A stretch of DNA of 64,000 nt. It comes from Viridilinea sp964592425 (GTDB lineage Bacteria > Chloroflexota > Chloroflexia > Chloroflexales > Chloroflexaceae). Made by a program: the position numbers and the translations under genes. The DNA is taken from contig CAZQCG010000023.1 in the NCBI GenBank assembly GCA_964592425.1, forward strand, positions 14,354 to 78,353, read 5' to 3'. Shown here one piece after another: positions 46,301-51,833 of the stretch. The notes beneath the pieces are model-generated. The model was not told the DNA's origin. It saw only the letters and a list, made by a program, of their open reading frames with translations, and searched no databases. How positions within the stretch are numbered: the stretch's first letter is position 1; every line of letters starts with the position of its first letter.

Positions 46301-46875
46301 CCACCGGCAACCAACTCTTTGCTGAGGGTAGGGTTGGGATTGGCCGTGGCCGGTGGCGCAGTAAGCTGACCAGTGCCGGGCGTGGCCCCGCCATCAACCG
46401 AGATCGTCGCCGTAATCGTACCGGTCGTGCCGGTAGGAGTCGTACCGGGGCCATAACGCACCTCGAACTCGATCTGGCCCGTGGTGCCGAGCGGCAGCGC
46501 ATCACGAAAATTCCAGGTTGCCTGGCGGGTGACTGGGTCATAGTTTGTCTGTTCGACATCGTTATTACCCAGCACCTGGATAACCTCAAGCACCTCCGGT
46601 ACAGTACTGACTACCTGCATGTTGCTGCACGTATCGGTACCGATCGAGGAACTGCACTCGTAGGTCAGGCGCACCACAAACGATTGTCCCGAGGGGATCG
46701 GGTCAGGCGTGCCGGGGGCCAGTTCGAGACGCAGGCGCACGATCGGCGCAGCCAGAACTTTTGTCGTGGGCAGCAGAGCCCCGGCGATAGCCAGCAGCAC
46801 TGTGAGGCTGAGCAGGAGGCCGAAGAATGAGCGGAGACCGGAGACACGACGATGGAGAGAGAGGAACTGCACCAT
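34321..46875 (-). CDS. Giant secreted protein with about 20 SdrD_B-like modules
   Basis: A 4184-residue protein. Residues 1-42 are a signal peptide (FFGLLLSLTVLLAIAGALLP, then AAP). Residues 43-900 are DUF11-like beta domains. From about residue 940 some 20 SdrD_B (Cna-B-like) modules follow, each starting like SLGNRVWxDxDxxGxQ and carrying Asp/Asn-rich calcium-type loops (DPDNSGTQEAGE). They fall into types (NRLFFDTNNDG; GDLVWEDNGASGG; NRVWSDPDNSG; NRVWFDRDNSG) repeated in that order. The last 110 residues form a beta domain (LSSFVAQRLPGAVELRWQTGS) ending VHLPLVQR, with no LPxTG or membrane anchor. Such modules make stiff stalks for adhesion; the role in this organism is inferred. GAGGT precedes the ATG. 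Confidence 0.92.
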   Translation of the reverse strand: MVQFLSLHRRVSGLRSFFGLLLSLTVLLAIAGALLPTTKVLAAPIVRLRLELAPGTPDPIPSGQSFVVRLTYECSSSIGTDTCSNMQVVSTVPEVLEVIQVLGNNDVEQTNYDPVTRQATWNFRDALPLGTTGQIEFEVRYGPGTTPTGTTGTITATISVDGGATPGTGQLTAPPATANPNPTLSKELVAGGASGDLSLYRLNLCSGTIGALDLTNSTITDTLPLGAVYVSSDPAGVYDSGSQTVVWSGITVAASGSGCRSFDLLVRYPTSDPQNGIGVIKVNHGLVSTTPFSTSDVLTRTQTITHVLEAPNPRLGLSKSIAGAENTPDTIVGGTVTTTLTVNNVGSASPEGNVALDNVQITDTIPPEYAPFAVNTGAADAVAYQLNGSSSWITGVPTGTNVAVTSFPGWSTGDYVSGLRFNFNQLTMEDRSRTVSFQSLIVNPPNGSTTPYTPTAALPYTVTNTASAGASYNGNPLSNATAEATLEIAVLKARPDPRKTIISGSPALPRGTVSYELRLRNGAFEPLTDPVIADLLPSEVILDPASITVTKNISGCATNPSFNQVANYNSSGRTLLLWSWDGSGCSLPSDDDLRISYKVTVKDGTTAGNYFNRMAVVNYDNPPNSTRTSLCADGGSDESIFTTDNTLQIDITRLCFAENVQLVVRPIASVESAKFVQGQLDTAFSRDPVVGRTVPGGLITYQLTLTNTGNLTLTDLLLVDIMPYKDASSENVGVRDQTPLGTAWTVKLAGPVVVSPTIPGLSIRYSSELNPCRATLTDGPNPSCTPMVDGDVPGPGVWSTQMPSDPTTVRSLRFDFGSYELTPLANLRFTFPAFAPDDAPIAENGPDGTPGTSDDTNVAWNTFAYVATRTDDSSTLVAQPPRVGVEVQSATDLASYGNYVWNDVNRDGIQNELPQLGMNGVTVRLYRDDDDNPNTPGDQRLIGIQITRNDASGNPGYYLFSALESGIYFAEFVPPTGFTVTTLNAGENPANDSDLIEASGRTDLTSLSAGENDPTWDAGFYADPVSLGNRLFFDTNNDGLDNDGAGSADGSSTGIAGVDVELFLDSNGNGFLTGLEQSPIATVTTDATGFYLFTGQTHANGVALADTLALYPGQYLIGIPASQFSSGGPLAGYHSSGTTINATGTLTETSAPDPDTDVDRDDNGDTVRVVAGSPVSNPFAFYDRGVISKAVFVDTTNEPTGEDGDAGSAPGGTLIADEASNLTLDFGFYTLSLGDLAWDDDGAGGGTRVNGLRDVGESGLNGITVTLQLLPSSGTTALFTTTSSATGAYSFTGLAQGSYRVRFTPPTGYVSTRDTAGTGSPGGNLNDDDNGAGTGTGQLTSAALSLTPGISVTLSQNVVISTTGSTFDPTLDFGLARHYSLGNRVWNDANNNGLQDPGELGIRSVTLRLYVTNGITESRALGIDGSQVDDVTTNANGYYRFDNLPAGDYIVEILASELTTNELRGYHSSTGSGTPLPYEPAPDPDNDVDQDDNGTTTGAVVRSGVISLGDGSGTQEPTGDNDPGTNPLTGEAPNNQSNRTLDFGFVPIYSLGNRVWFDRDNSGALDAADGASPGLDGVVLRLLDATGNPATTITGTLVPTQATSGGGYYRFDNLPAGDYLVEVMSSNFSAPGVLAGYLSSSGSLQEADPNSNVDNNDNGLDTPVTGAIRSAVITLGPGESEPTNDDDPSTNPQAGESRNDRANRTLDFGFVEPISLGNRLFFDTNNDGLDNDGAGSADGSSAGIAGVTVQLFLDGDRDGQLIGLEQSPIATATTDASGFYRFTEQTHAGGIALGAAVPLYPGQYLVGMPASQLAGGGPLAGYYSSGTTIDASGVLSETLAPDPNNQTDHDDNGTRQASGFFTGGVLSQPLLVLADLAPTGELEGAGTAPGPLSIDDDDSDLTLDFGFYTLGLGDLVWEDNGASGGTAVNGLRDGGESGLNGITVTLQLLPSNSTTALFTTTSSATGAYSFTGLAQGSYRVRLTTPTGYASTRDTAGTSTPNGNLNDDDNGPGTATGVITSAALSLSPGSTGALSQSVVISDTGSTFDPTLDFGLVRRYSLGNRVWSDPDNSGTQEAGELGLSGVSLRLLQSNGISVALDISGAAVLSQTTDADGYYRFDNLPAGDYLVEVLADNFSGSAALRGFASSSGAGQEADPNNDVDQNDNGLDTPVAGAIRSGVISLGEGSGTEEPTGDNDPSTNPLAGEAPDNQANRTLDFGFVPIYALGNRVWFDRDNSGALDAGDGASPGLDGVELRLLDATGNPATTITGTLVPTQATSGGGYYRFDNLRASDYLVEVVSTNFSAPGVLTGFLSSSGSLQEADPDSDVDNNDNGLDTPVAGAIRSGVVTLGPGNSEPTSDDDPSTNPQAGESRNDRANRTLDFGFIEPVSLGNRLFFDTDNDGLDNDGTGAAPGSSSGIAGVTVQLFLDSDRDGQLTGLEQSPIATVTTDASGFYRFTEQTHAGGIALGAAVPLYPGQYLVGMPASQLAGGGPLAGYYSSGTTIDASGVLSETLAPDPNNQTDHDDNGTRQASGFFTGGVLSQPLLVLADLAPTGELEGAGTAPGPLSIDDDDSDLTLDFGFYTLGLGDLVWEDNGASGGIAVNGLRDGGESGLAGISLTLELLPASGSTVLLTTTSSATGTYSFTGLAQGSYRVRFTPPSGYASTRDTADTNNPDGNRNDDDNGPGATTGVITSAALSLTPGSPGALSQSVVVSTTGSTVDPTLDFGLVRSYSLGNRVWSDPDNSGRQESGESGLSGVSLRLLQSNGISVALDLSGAAVLSQTTDADGYYRFDNLPAGDYLVEVLADNFSGSAALDGYASSNGVGQEPDPNSNGDLNDNGLDPPVAGAIRSGVISLGDGSGTQEPIGDNDPSTNPLAGEAPNNQSNRTLDFGFVEPVSLGNRLFFDTNNDGLDNDGAGSADGSSSGIAGVTVQLFLDRDRDGQLTGLEQSPIATVTTDATGFYSFTAQTHAAGVALSTPIPLAPGQYLVGMPASQFASGGPLAGYHSSGTTIDASGVLSETLAADPNNGIDRDDNGTLQASGATFLPGGVLSQPLLVLADLAPTGEPEGAGTAPGPLSIDDDDSDLTLDFGFYTLGLGDLVWEDNGASGGTAVNGLREVGEAGMAGVGLELLPASGSTVLLTTTSSATGTYSFTGLAEGSYRVRLTPPSGYASTRDTAGTNTPDGNFNDDDNGPGGTTGVITSAALPLVPGSSGTLSQSVVISTTGSTVDPTLDFGLVRSYSLGNRVWSDPDNSGTQEAGELGLSGVSLRLLQSNGISVALDISGAAVLSQTTDADGYYRFDNLPAGDYLVEVLADNFSGSAALRGFASSNGAGQEADPNNNGDLNDNGLDPPVAGAIRSGVISLGDGSGTEEPTNDNDPSTNPLAGEAPNNQSNRTLDFGFVPFYSLGNRVWSDPDNSGTQEAGELGLSGVSLRLLQSNGISVALDISGAAVLSQTTDADGYYRFDNLPAGDYLVEVLADNFSGSAALRGFASSNGAGQEADPNNNGDLNDNGLDPPVAGAIRSGVISLGPGESEPTNDDDPSTNPLAGEAPNNHSNRTVDFGFVPLSALGNRVWLDLNKDGVQDAGEPGVAGVPVTLYESDGRTVIMTTTTGADGLYLFEDLMPGTYVIGFDLPPGFARSPAGGTSDPEFDNDADLISGLTRTINLPAATTDLSWDAGIFYTASLGDRVWLDRNANGIQDNGEPGIPGIPVTLYAADGTTVISTTSTDANGFYGFENLEPMTYTIEFSRPNGFEISPLLQGSDPGADSDVNPATGRTTLIVIDPDEHDPTWDAGLFQRVRLGNLVWLDRNNNGLVDQGEAGIAGVPVQLYQDANADGVPDGAALASATTDGNGRYLFDNLLPGLYLLEITPPEGYRSSSGQNVSLVGPYEPAPDPNNDRDNDDNGSQVLSTTIRSGSVTLWSLAEPDVAIDGDDLNGNLTVDFGLFLPAALGNYTWYDRNGDGLKNPGEPGAPNILVTLCNPDGSPILNESGQPITTTTDTDGFFLFEQLIPGSYRVRFSQLPSGFTFTSPGGDSDANPNTGLTNPVTLEPGDRNLDLWAGLINPTAISLSSFVAQRLPGAVELRWQTGSEWNSLGFHILRSLEPEAVGAVTITPALIRASGSSQIGADYNWHDPAPPTGQRVYYWLQELALDGQSTIYGPVSVGPELSNTGFRVHLPLVQR
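36300..37155 (-). repeat. Tandem identical copies of one coding module in the giant gene
   Basis: The stretch 36300-36660 recurs with no difference that I could see at 36795-37155 (offset 495 bp). A further close copy lies near 40350-40710. Identity at synonymous sites implies recent duplication or gene conversion. Confidence 0.85.
39082..41622 (-). repeat. Dispersed near-identical copies of a module pair in the giant gene
   Basis: About 500 bp around 39082-39600 is nearly identical to about 41104-41622 (offset 2022 bp, in frame), including synonymous positions. It marks a larger duplicated unit of about 674 codons. Confidence 0.75.
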
Positions 46876-47137
46876 AGGAGTACCTCGGAATCATGAAGAA
46901 AAGCCGGTGTCCCGATGCGCAAGCTGTATGCCCACTTAATTGGTAGAGCGGCGCACGCACTGCGACCTGACGATGACAAATAGTAAAAAGGCAGTCACAC
47001 CAAAGAGACGAAATTAACTTTTATAATACTACTGCTGTGTAACCAATACAATCATGACATATGATACTGTGGCCGAGCCTGCCCCGAAGGATAGCCATTC
47101 GGACTTTGCATCAGCCCTGGTACCGTCCTGGCCGCGT

Positions 47138-47167
47138 TTGCGATCCACAGCTATACAATGGTACAAT
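47138..47167 (+). promoter_or_regulatory. Possible promoter of the acetoin dehydrogenase operon
   Basis: TTGCGA, an 18-bp spacer and TACAAT, about 205 bp before the E1 alpha start. A second TATACAAT lies 9 bp earlier. The match is moderate. Confidence 0.35.
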
Positions 47168-47223
47168 CGGGTCTCTGGTGTAAGCGGGTACCATAGGCCT
47201 ATTGCGAGAGCGCAGGCGATCCC

Positions 47224-47310
47224 ATGACGACAAGGGAGATCTTCGATATCCCGGCTGATTTTGTCATGCCCGATCCGGACGAGTGGTACCCGGGCATGCC
47301 CCCGGCCTAG
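47224..47310 (+). CDS. Possible 28-residue leader peptide
   Basis: An ATG-to-TAG frame of 28 codons (MTTREIFDIPADFVMPDPDE onward), acidic and Pro-rich, upstream of the aco operon. The ribosome site is weak (GAGAGCGCAGG). It could be a leader peptide, a gene remnant or chance; codon choice looks like that of the neighbouring genes. Confidence 0.25.
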   Translation: MTTREIFDIPADFVMPDPDEWYPGMPPA

Positions 47311-47372
47311 GCCAGAGCTGGCCGGGCGCGCCAACGCTGTGGTTGACACCGTAAGACCAAAGGAGGTTTTCG

Positions 47373-48344
47373 ATGGCCGAACTGACCCAGGACAAGTTAC
47401 TCTGGATCTACGAGCGGATGCGGCTCATCCGCGAGTTCGAGAATCGGGCCAGCGCCCTCTTCGCCGCTGGCAAGCTACCCGGGTTCGTCCACCTCTACGC
47501 CGGTGAGGAGGCGATCGGCGTCGGGATCATGGCCAACCTGAGCGAGCGTGACTTTATCACCTCGACCCACCGCGGCCATGGCCACTGTATCGCCAAAGGG
47601 GTGGAGATTAACGGGATGATGGCCGAGCTCTATGGCAAGGCGACCGGGTCGTGCAAGGGCAAGGGTGGCTCGATGCATATCGCCGATGTCGATAAGGGTA
47701 TGCTTGGAGCCAATGGGATCGTCGGCGCGGGTGGCCCGCTGGCCTGCGGCTCCGGCCTGATGGCCAAGGTCAAGGGTACCGACCAGGTGACGGTCTGCTT
47801 CTTCGGCGATGGGGCCGCTGAGCAGGGCACCATGCACGAGTCGATGAACCTGGCCTCGATCTGGAAGCTGCCGGTGGTCTTCGTCTGTGAGAATAACGGC
47901 TACGCCGAATCGACCCCGGTACACTACCATAGCGCCTCGAAGGATATTGCCGACCGCGCCACGGCCTACAATATGCCTGGCTTCGCCGTCAACGGCACCG
48001 ATGTCTTCGCCGTCTATGAGGCCGCCTACGAGGCAATCGCCCGCGCCCGGCGCGGTGAGGGCCCGACCCTGCTTGAGGCCAAGGGCTTCCGCTATTATGG
48101 CCATTTTGAGGGCGATCCGCTCAGCTATCGTACTGAGGAAGAGCTTGCTAAGAATAAGGCGAACGACCCGATCACGCAGTTCCGCCAGCGGGTGATCGAG
48201 CGTGGCCTGCTGACCGTCGAGGAGCTTGATGCGATCGATGCACGTGCGAAGGCAGTCATCGATGGCTCGGTTGAGTTTGCCGAGGCTTCGCCCTACCCCG
48301 AGTTGGAGGAGTTGATGACCGACGTATATGTGAGCTATCGCTAA
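47373..48344 (+). CDS. acoA: Thiamine-dependent dehydrogenase E1 alpha (AcoA-type)
   Basis: This 323-residue subunit binds thiamine diphosphate: GDGAAEQGTMHESMNLASIW ending in the ENN of VFVCENNGYAES gives the GDG...N motif. KGKGGSMHIAD and GANGIVGAGGP are typical of E1 alpha of acetoin and pyruvate dehydrogenase complexes. With E1 beta it decarboxylates or cleaves the substrate and passes the acetyl group to lipoyl-E2. The presence of an acoX gene in the same operon favours acetoin, but a 2-oxoacid substrate is possible. AAGGAGG gives a strong ribosome site. Confidence 0.92.
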   Translation: MAELTQDKLLWIYERMRLIREFENRASALFAAGKLPGFVHLYAGEEAIGVGIMANLSERDFITSTHRGHGHCIAKGVEINGMMAELYGKATGSCKGKGGSMHIADVDKGMLGANGIVGAGGPLACGSGLMAKVKGTDQVTVCFFGDGAAEQGTMHESMNLASIWKLPVVFVCENNGYAESTPVHYHSASKDIADRATAYNMPGFAVNGTDVFAVYEAAYEAIARARRGEGPTLLEAKGFRYYGHFEGDPLSYRTEEELAKNKANDPITQFRQRVIERGLLTVEELDAIDARAKAVIDGSVEFAEASPYPELEELMTDVYVSYR

Positions 48345-48357
48345 AGGAGTAGCAACA

Positions 48358-49377
48358 ATGACAACTCGGATCATCACCTTCCGCGAGGCGATCAACGAGG
48401 CCATCCGCCAGGAGATGCGCCTTGACCCCAACGTGATCCTGTTGGGTGAGGATGTGGCTGGTGGGGCGGCAACCTTTGTCGAGGAGGCAGGCGAGGAGGC
48501 CTGGGGTGGCGTGCTTGGCGTCACCAAGGGCCTGGCCCGCGAGTTCGGGCGCAGCCGGGTGATTGATACACCAATCAGCGAGTCGGCCTTCATTGGGGCG
48601 GCTGTCGGCGCAGCCTCAACCGGCCTGCGGCCCATCGCCGAATTGATGTTCGTCGGCTTCCTCGGCGTCTGTCTTGACCAGATCTACAACCAGGGCGGCA
48701 AGCTGCGCTACATGTTTGGCGGCAAGGCCCAGGTGCCGCTGGTCATCCGCACCCTGATTGGCGCTGGCTTCCGTGCGGCCGCCCAGCACTCGCAGTGCCT
48801 CTACTCGGTCTTTACCCATATGCCCGGCCTCAAGACGGTAGTGCCCTCCACGCCGTACAATGCCAAGGGCTTGCTGGCAGCGGCCATCCGCGATAACGAC
48901 CCGGTGATCTTCTTTGAGCATATCGCGATGCTCGACTCGGAAGGGCCGGTGCCGGACGAGGAGTATATCATCCCGCTTGGCAAGGCCGACCTGGTGCGCG
49001 TTGGCAAGGATGCCACGGTGGTGGCGATCGGGCGCATGCGCCATGTGGCGATGGAAGCGGCTGCTCAGCTGGCCCAGGAGGGCATCGAGGTCGAGGTGAT
49101 CGACCCGCTGACCCTCTCGCCGCTTGATGAGGAGGCCATCCTCGCCTCAGTGAAGAAGACCCATCGCCTGGTGGTCGTCGATGAGGATACACCCTACTGT
49201 AGCGTCGCTCACGACATTGTCACCCTGGCCGCCCAGCAGGCCTTCGCCTACCTCGACGCCGCCCCCCAGACCGTCACCGCCCCCCACGTCTCGGTGCCCT
49301 TCAGCCCACCGCTTGAGGATGCCTATATCCCCAGCGCCGCCAGCGTGGTCGCCGCCGTCAAGGCGACGGTGGGGTAA
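48358..49377 (+). CDS. acoB: Thiamine-dependent dehydrogenase E1 beta (AcoB-type)
   Basis: A 339-residue transketolase-like beta subunit: FREAINEAIRQEMRLDPNVILLGEDV at the start, RVIDTPISESAFIGAAVGAA and the C-terminal EVIDPLTLSPLDEEAILASV are classic. It pairs with the alpha subunit 13 bp upstream to form the alpha2beta2 E1. It starts at ATG 48358 after AAAGGAG. An insert around VEEAGEEAWGGVLG is characteristic of the acetoin dehydrogenase beta group as I recall it. Confidence 0.92.
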   Translation: MTTRIITFREAINEAIRQEMRLDPNVILLGEDVAGGAATFVEEAGEEAWGGVLGVTKGLAREFGRSRVIDTPISESAFIGAAVGAASTGLRPIAELMFVGFLGVCLDQIYNQGGKLRYMFGGKAQVPLVIRTLIGAGFRAAAQHSQCLYSVFTHMPGLKTVVPSTPYNAKGLLAAAIRDNDPVIFFEHIAMLDSEGPVPDEEYIIPLGKADLVRVGKDATVVAIGRMRHVAMEAAAQLAQEGIEVEVIDPLTLSPLDEEAILASVKKTHRLVVVDEDTPYCSVAHDIVTLAAQQAFAYLDAAPQTVTAPHVSVPFSPPLEDAYIPSAASVVAAVKATVG

Positions 49378-49443
49378 GGTCAGGTGTATGCAGGGAGAGC
49401 CTGGCTCTCCCTGCAACCCTCGCCCCAGTAACACAGGTTTGTT

Positions 49444-50442
49444 ATGTCAACTGTAGGCATTATTGCCAACCCGGCCTCGGGCAAAGATATTCGGCGCCTG
49501 GTGGCCCACGCTTCGGTCTTCGACAATAACGAGAAGATCAACATTCTGCAGCGCATCTTGCTGGCGCTGGAGGCCCTCGGGGTCGCACGGGTCGTGATCA
49601 TGCCCGACTATTATGGCCTCGGCGAGCGGGCCATCGACGGCATCACGCTGCATCGGCTGCACGCCGAACTGCTCGGGATGCCGATGACGTCGACCGAGGG
49701 CGACTCGACAGTGGCTGCCGAGCGCATGCGCCAGCTGGGGGTGAGCTGCATCATTGTGCTGGGCGGCGACGGCACCAACCGTGTGGTGGCCAAAGGCTGC
49801 GGCTCCGTCCCGATCATCCCAGTCTCCACCGGCACGAACAATGTCTTCCCGGTGATGGTCGAAGGCACGGTGGCTGGCATGGCCGCTGGCCTGCTCGCCC
49901 TTGGTCTGGTTGACAGCGCCACAACGACCTTTCGAGCCAAGCGAATCGAGGTCTTGATCAATCAGGTGCTGAGCGACATAGCTCTGGTTGACCTGGTAAC
50001 CAGTAGCGATCTCTTCATTGGGACGCGGGCGATCTGGGATCCCAGCCATATCCGTGAGATTGTCCTGGCCCAGGCCGTGCCGGGGCGAATCGGCCTCTCG
50101 GCGGTGGGTAGCTGCCTACGCGCCGTTGACGCGCAGACGAACCACGGCATGTACCTGGCTATTGGTGAAGGTGGCACGCGAGTTCTGGCCCCCCTGGGGC
50201 CGGGCCTGGTGACCCGCATCCCTGTGCGCGAACACCACCTGCTGGCCATCGGTGATACGGTACACCTGGCCTCCGAGGCTGGTACGATTGCCCTTGATGG
50301 TGAACGACAGATCGAGATCTACCCTAATCAGGAGATCAGCGTACGCCTGAGCGACCAGGGTCCACGCGTTGTGGATATCGGGCGCTGTATGGCCGAAGCC
50401 ACCCGGCATGGGATCTTTGAACGCCTGGGGGCGGCCGATTGA
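49444..50442 (+). CDS. acoX: AcoX-like ATP-NAD kinase fold protein
   Basis: A 332-residue protein with an NAD-kinase-like core: VGIIANPASGKDIRRL at the start, VLGGDGTNRVVAKGC with the GGDGT motif and PVSTGTNNVFP. AcoX is found in acetoin dehydrogenase operons of several bacteria and its function is unknown; it may be a small-molecule kinase. The gap of 66 bp upstream contains the sequence AGGGAGAGCCTGGCTCTCCCT (49392-49412), a hairpin that could tune expression. Confidence 0.85.
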   Translation: MSTVGIIANPASGKDIRRLVAHASVFDNNEKINILQRILLALEALGVARVVIMPDYYGLGERAIDGITLHRLHAELLGMPMTSTEGDSTVAAERMRQLGVSCIIVLGGDGTNRVVAKGCGSVPIIPVSTGTNNVFPVMVEGTVAGMAAGLLALGLVDSATTTFRAKRIEVLINQVLSDIALVDLVTSSDLFIGTRAIWDPSHIREIVLAQAVPGRIGLSAVGSCLRAVDAQTNHGMYLAIGEGGTRVLAPLGPGLVTRIPVREHHLLAIGDTVHLASEAGTIALDGERQIEIYPNQEISVRLSDQGPRVVDIGRCMAEATRHGIFERLGAAD

Positions 50443-50454
50443 GGAAGCTAAGTT

Positions 50455-51810
50455 ATGGCGAGCAGCATCATAATGCCCAAGCTGGGCATGGCGATGAGCG
50501 AAGGCGTGATCGCCAAGTGGCAGAAACGCGACGGTGAGCCGGTCCAGAAGGACGAGGTGGTCGCGGTGGTGATGAGTAAGAAGATCACCTACCAGCTGAC
50601 CGCCGCTGAGGCGGGCGTCCTACGGATTGTCCAGCAAGAGAAGGCCACCCTGCCGGTGGGCGCAATACTCGGCTTTATTACTGCCCCCGGTGAGGCTCTG
50701 CCGGCGATCAGCGAGCTTGCGCCAGCTACGGGCGCGGCAGCGGCCCCAAGCAACGGGGCCGCCGCAAGTTCACTACCACCTGCGGCAGCCCCGCCAGCCC
50801 CGCCCGCAGCGGGTGGCTTTGTGCCAGCCTCGCCGGCAGCCCGCCGCCTCGCCCGTGAACAAGGGGTTGACTTGAGCCAGGTGCGTGGCAGCGGCGCTGA
50901 AGGTATGGTGACCGAGGCCGATGTGCGCAACTTCCTGGCTGCCCCGCCCCCCGCCCCGCCGTCGATCCTGGCTACCTCAGCGGCACGCCGCCTGGCTCAG
51001 GAGCGCGGGGTTGACCTGGGGCGGGTACGTGGTAGCGGCCCAGGTGGACGCATCACCGAACAGGATGTGCTGGCCTTCGGTGCCGCCCCAACGACCACCG
51101 CCGCCCCGTCCGCTGTACCGCCAGCATCCGCCCCCGGCGCGGCCCGCATCATTCCCTTCACCGGTATGCGCCAGGCCATTGCCGAAAATATGGTGCAGAG
51201 CCTCCAGCAAATGGCCCAGGTCTCGCTCATGACCGAGATCGATGTCAGTGAACTTGTGCGCCTGCGTGGGCAGCTCAAGGCCGATTTCGAGCTGACCTAC
51301 ACCGACCTGCTGGTGAAGGCGGTTGCCAGGACGCTCAAGGCGCACCCGCTGCTCAACGCCACGCTGATCGGCGACGAGATCCATCAGCTTGAGGAGATCC
51401 ATATCGGGGTTGCGGTGGCCCTGCCCGACGGGCTGATCGTGCCGGTGGTACGCAACGCCGACCGGCGCACCGTGCCGGAGTTGGCCGAGGAGACGCGCCG
51501 GCTGGCTCAGGCCGCCCGTGATGGCAGCCTGGCGGTTGATGAGGCGAGTGGGGCGACTTTTACGATCACTAACCTGGGCGCCTACGGCGTCGATGGCTTT
51601 ACACCAATCATCAACCCGCCCGAAGTGGCCATCCTCGGCGTCGGGCGCATCGTCGAGAAGCCGGTGATCCATCATGACCAGATCGCCCGCCGCTCGATGC
51701 TGACCCTCAGCCTGACCATCGACCACCGCATCGTTGACGGCGCACCCGGTGCGGCCTTCCTCAACGCCCTGCGTGAGTTGATCGAAAGCCCTTACCGCCT
51801 GCTGGTGTGA
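50455..51810 (+). CDS. acoC: Dihydrolipoamide acyltransferase E2 with two subunit-binding domains
   Basis: A 451-residue E2. Residues 1-78 are a lipoyl domain (IIMPKLGMAMSEGVI), with the lipoyl Lys in VMSKKITYQL, where a Lys replaces the usual Asp before it. Residues about 123-160 and 172-208 are two peripheral-subunit-binding domains (ARRLAREQGVDLSQVRGSG and ARRLAQERGVDLGRVRGSG), joined by Ala/Pro-rich linkers; most E2 proteins have one. The C-terminal catalytic domain ends with the HxxxDG motif (DHRIVDG). It moves acetyl groups from E1 to CoA. The start at 50455 is preceded by GAGGAAG. Confidence 0.93.
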   Translation: MASSIIMPKLGMAMSEGVIAKWQKRDGEPVQKDEVVAVVMSKKITYQLTAAEAGVLRIVQQEKATLPVGAILGFITAPGEALPAISELAPATGAAAAPSNGAAASSLPPAAAPPAPPAAGGFVPASPAARRLAREQGVDLSQVRGSGAEGMVTEADVRNFLAAPPPAPPSILATSAARRLAQERGVDLGRVRGSGPGGRITEQDVLAFGAAPTTTAAPSAVPPASAPGAARIIPFTGMRQAIAENMVQSLQQMAQVSLMTEIDVSELVRLRGQLKADFELTYTDLLVKAVARTLKAHPLLNATLIGDEIHQLEEIHIGVAVALPDGLIVPVVRNADRRTVPELAEETRRLAQAARDGSLAVDEASGATFTITNLGAYGVDGFTPIINPPEVAILGVGRIVEKPVIHHDQIARRSMLTLSLTIDHRIVDGAPGAAFLNALRELIESPYRLLV

Positions 51811-51833
51811 AGGTAGTCGAGAAGGAGTCCTCT

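Larger units (their letters stand above)
46876..47372. other. Divergent intergenic region between the giant gene and the aco operon
   Basis: These 497 bases are AT-richer than their surroundings near 46980-47060 and should hold both promoters. For the aco side, TTGCGA (47138) - 18 bp - TACAAT (47162) is the best pair. A 28-codon ORF (47224-47310) lies 62 bp before the E1 alpha start. Nothing else is supportable. Confidence 0.5.

Noticed and set aside
47029..47349. 106-codon - strand frame in the gap before the aco operon
   Set aside because: No ribosome site, atypical composition and it covers the likely promoter.
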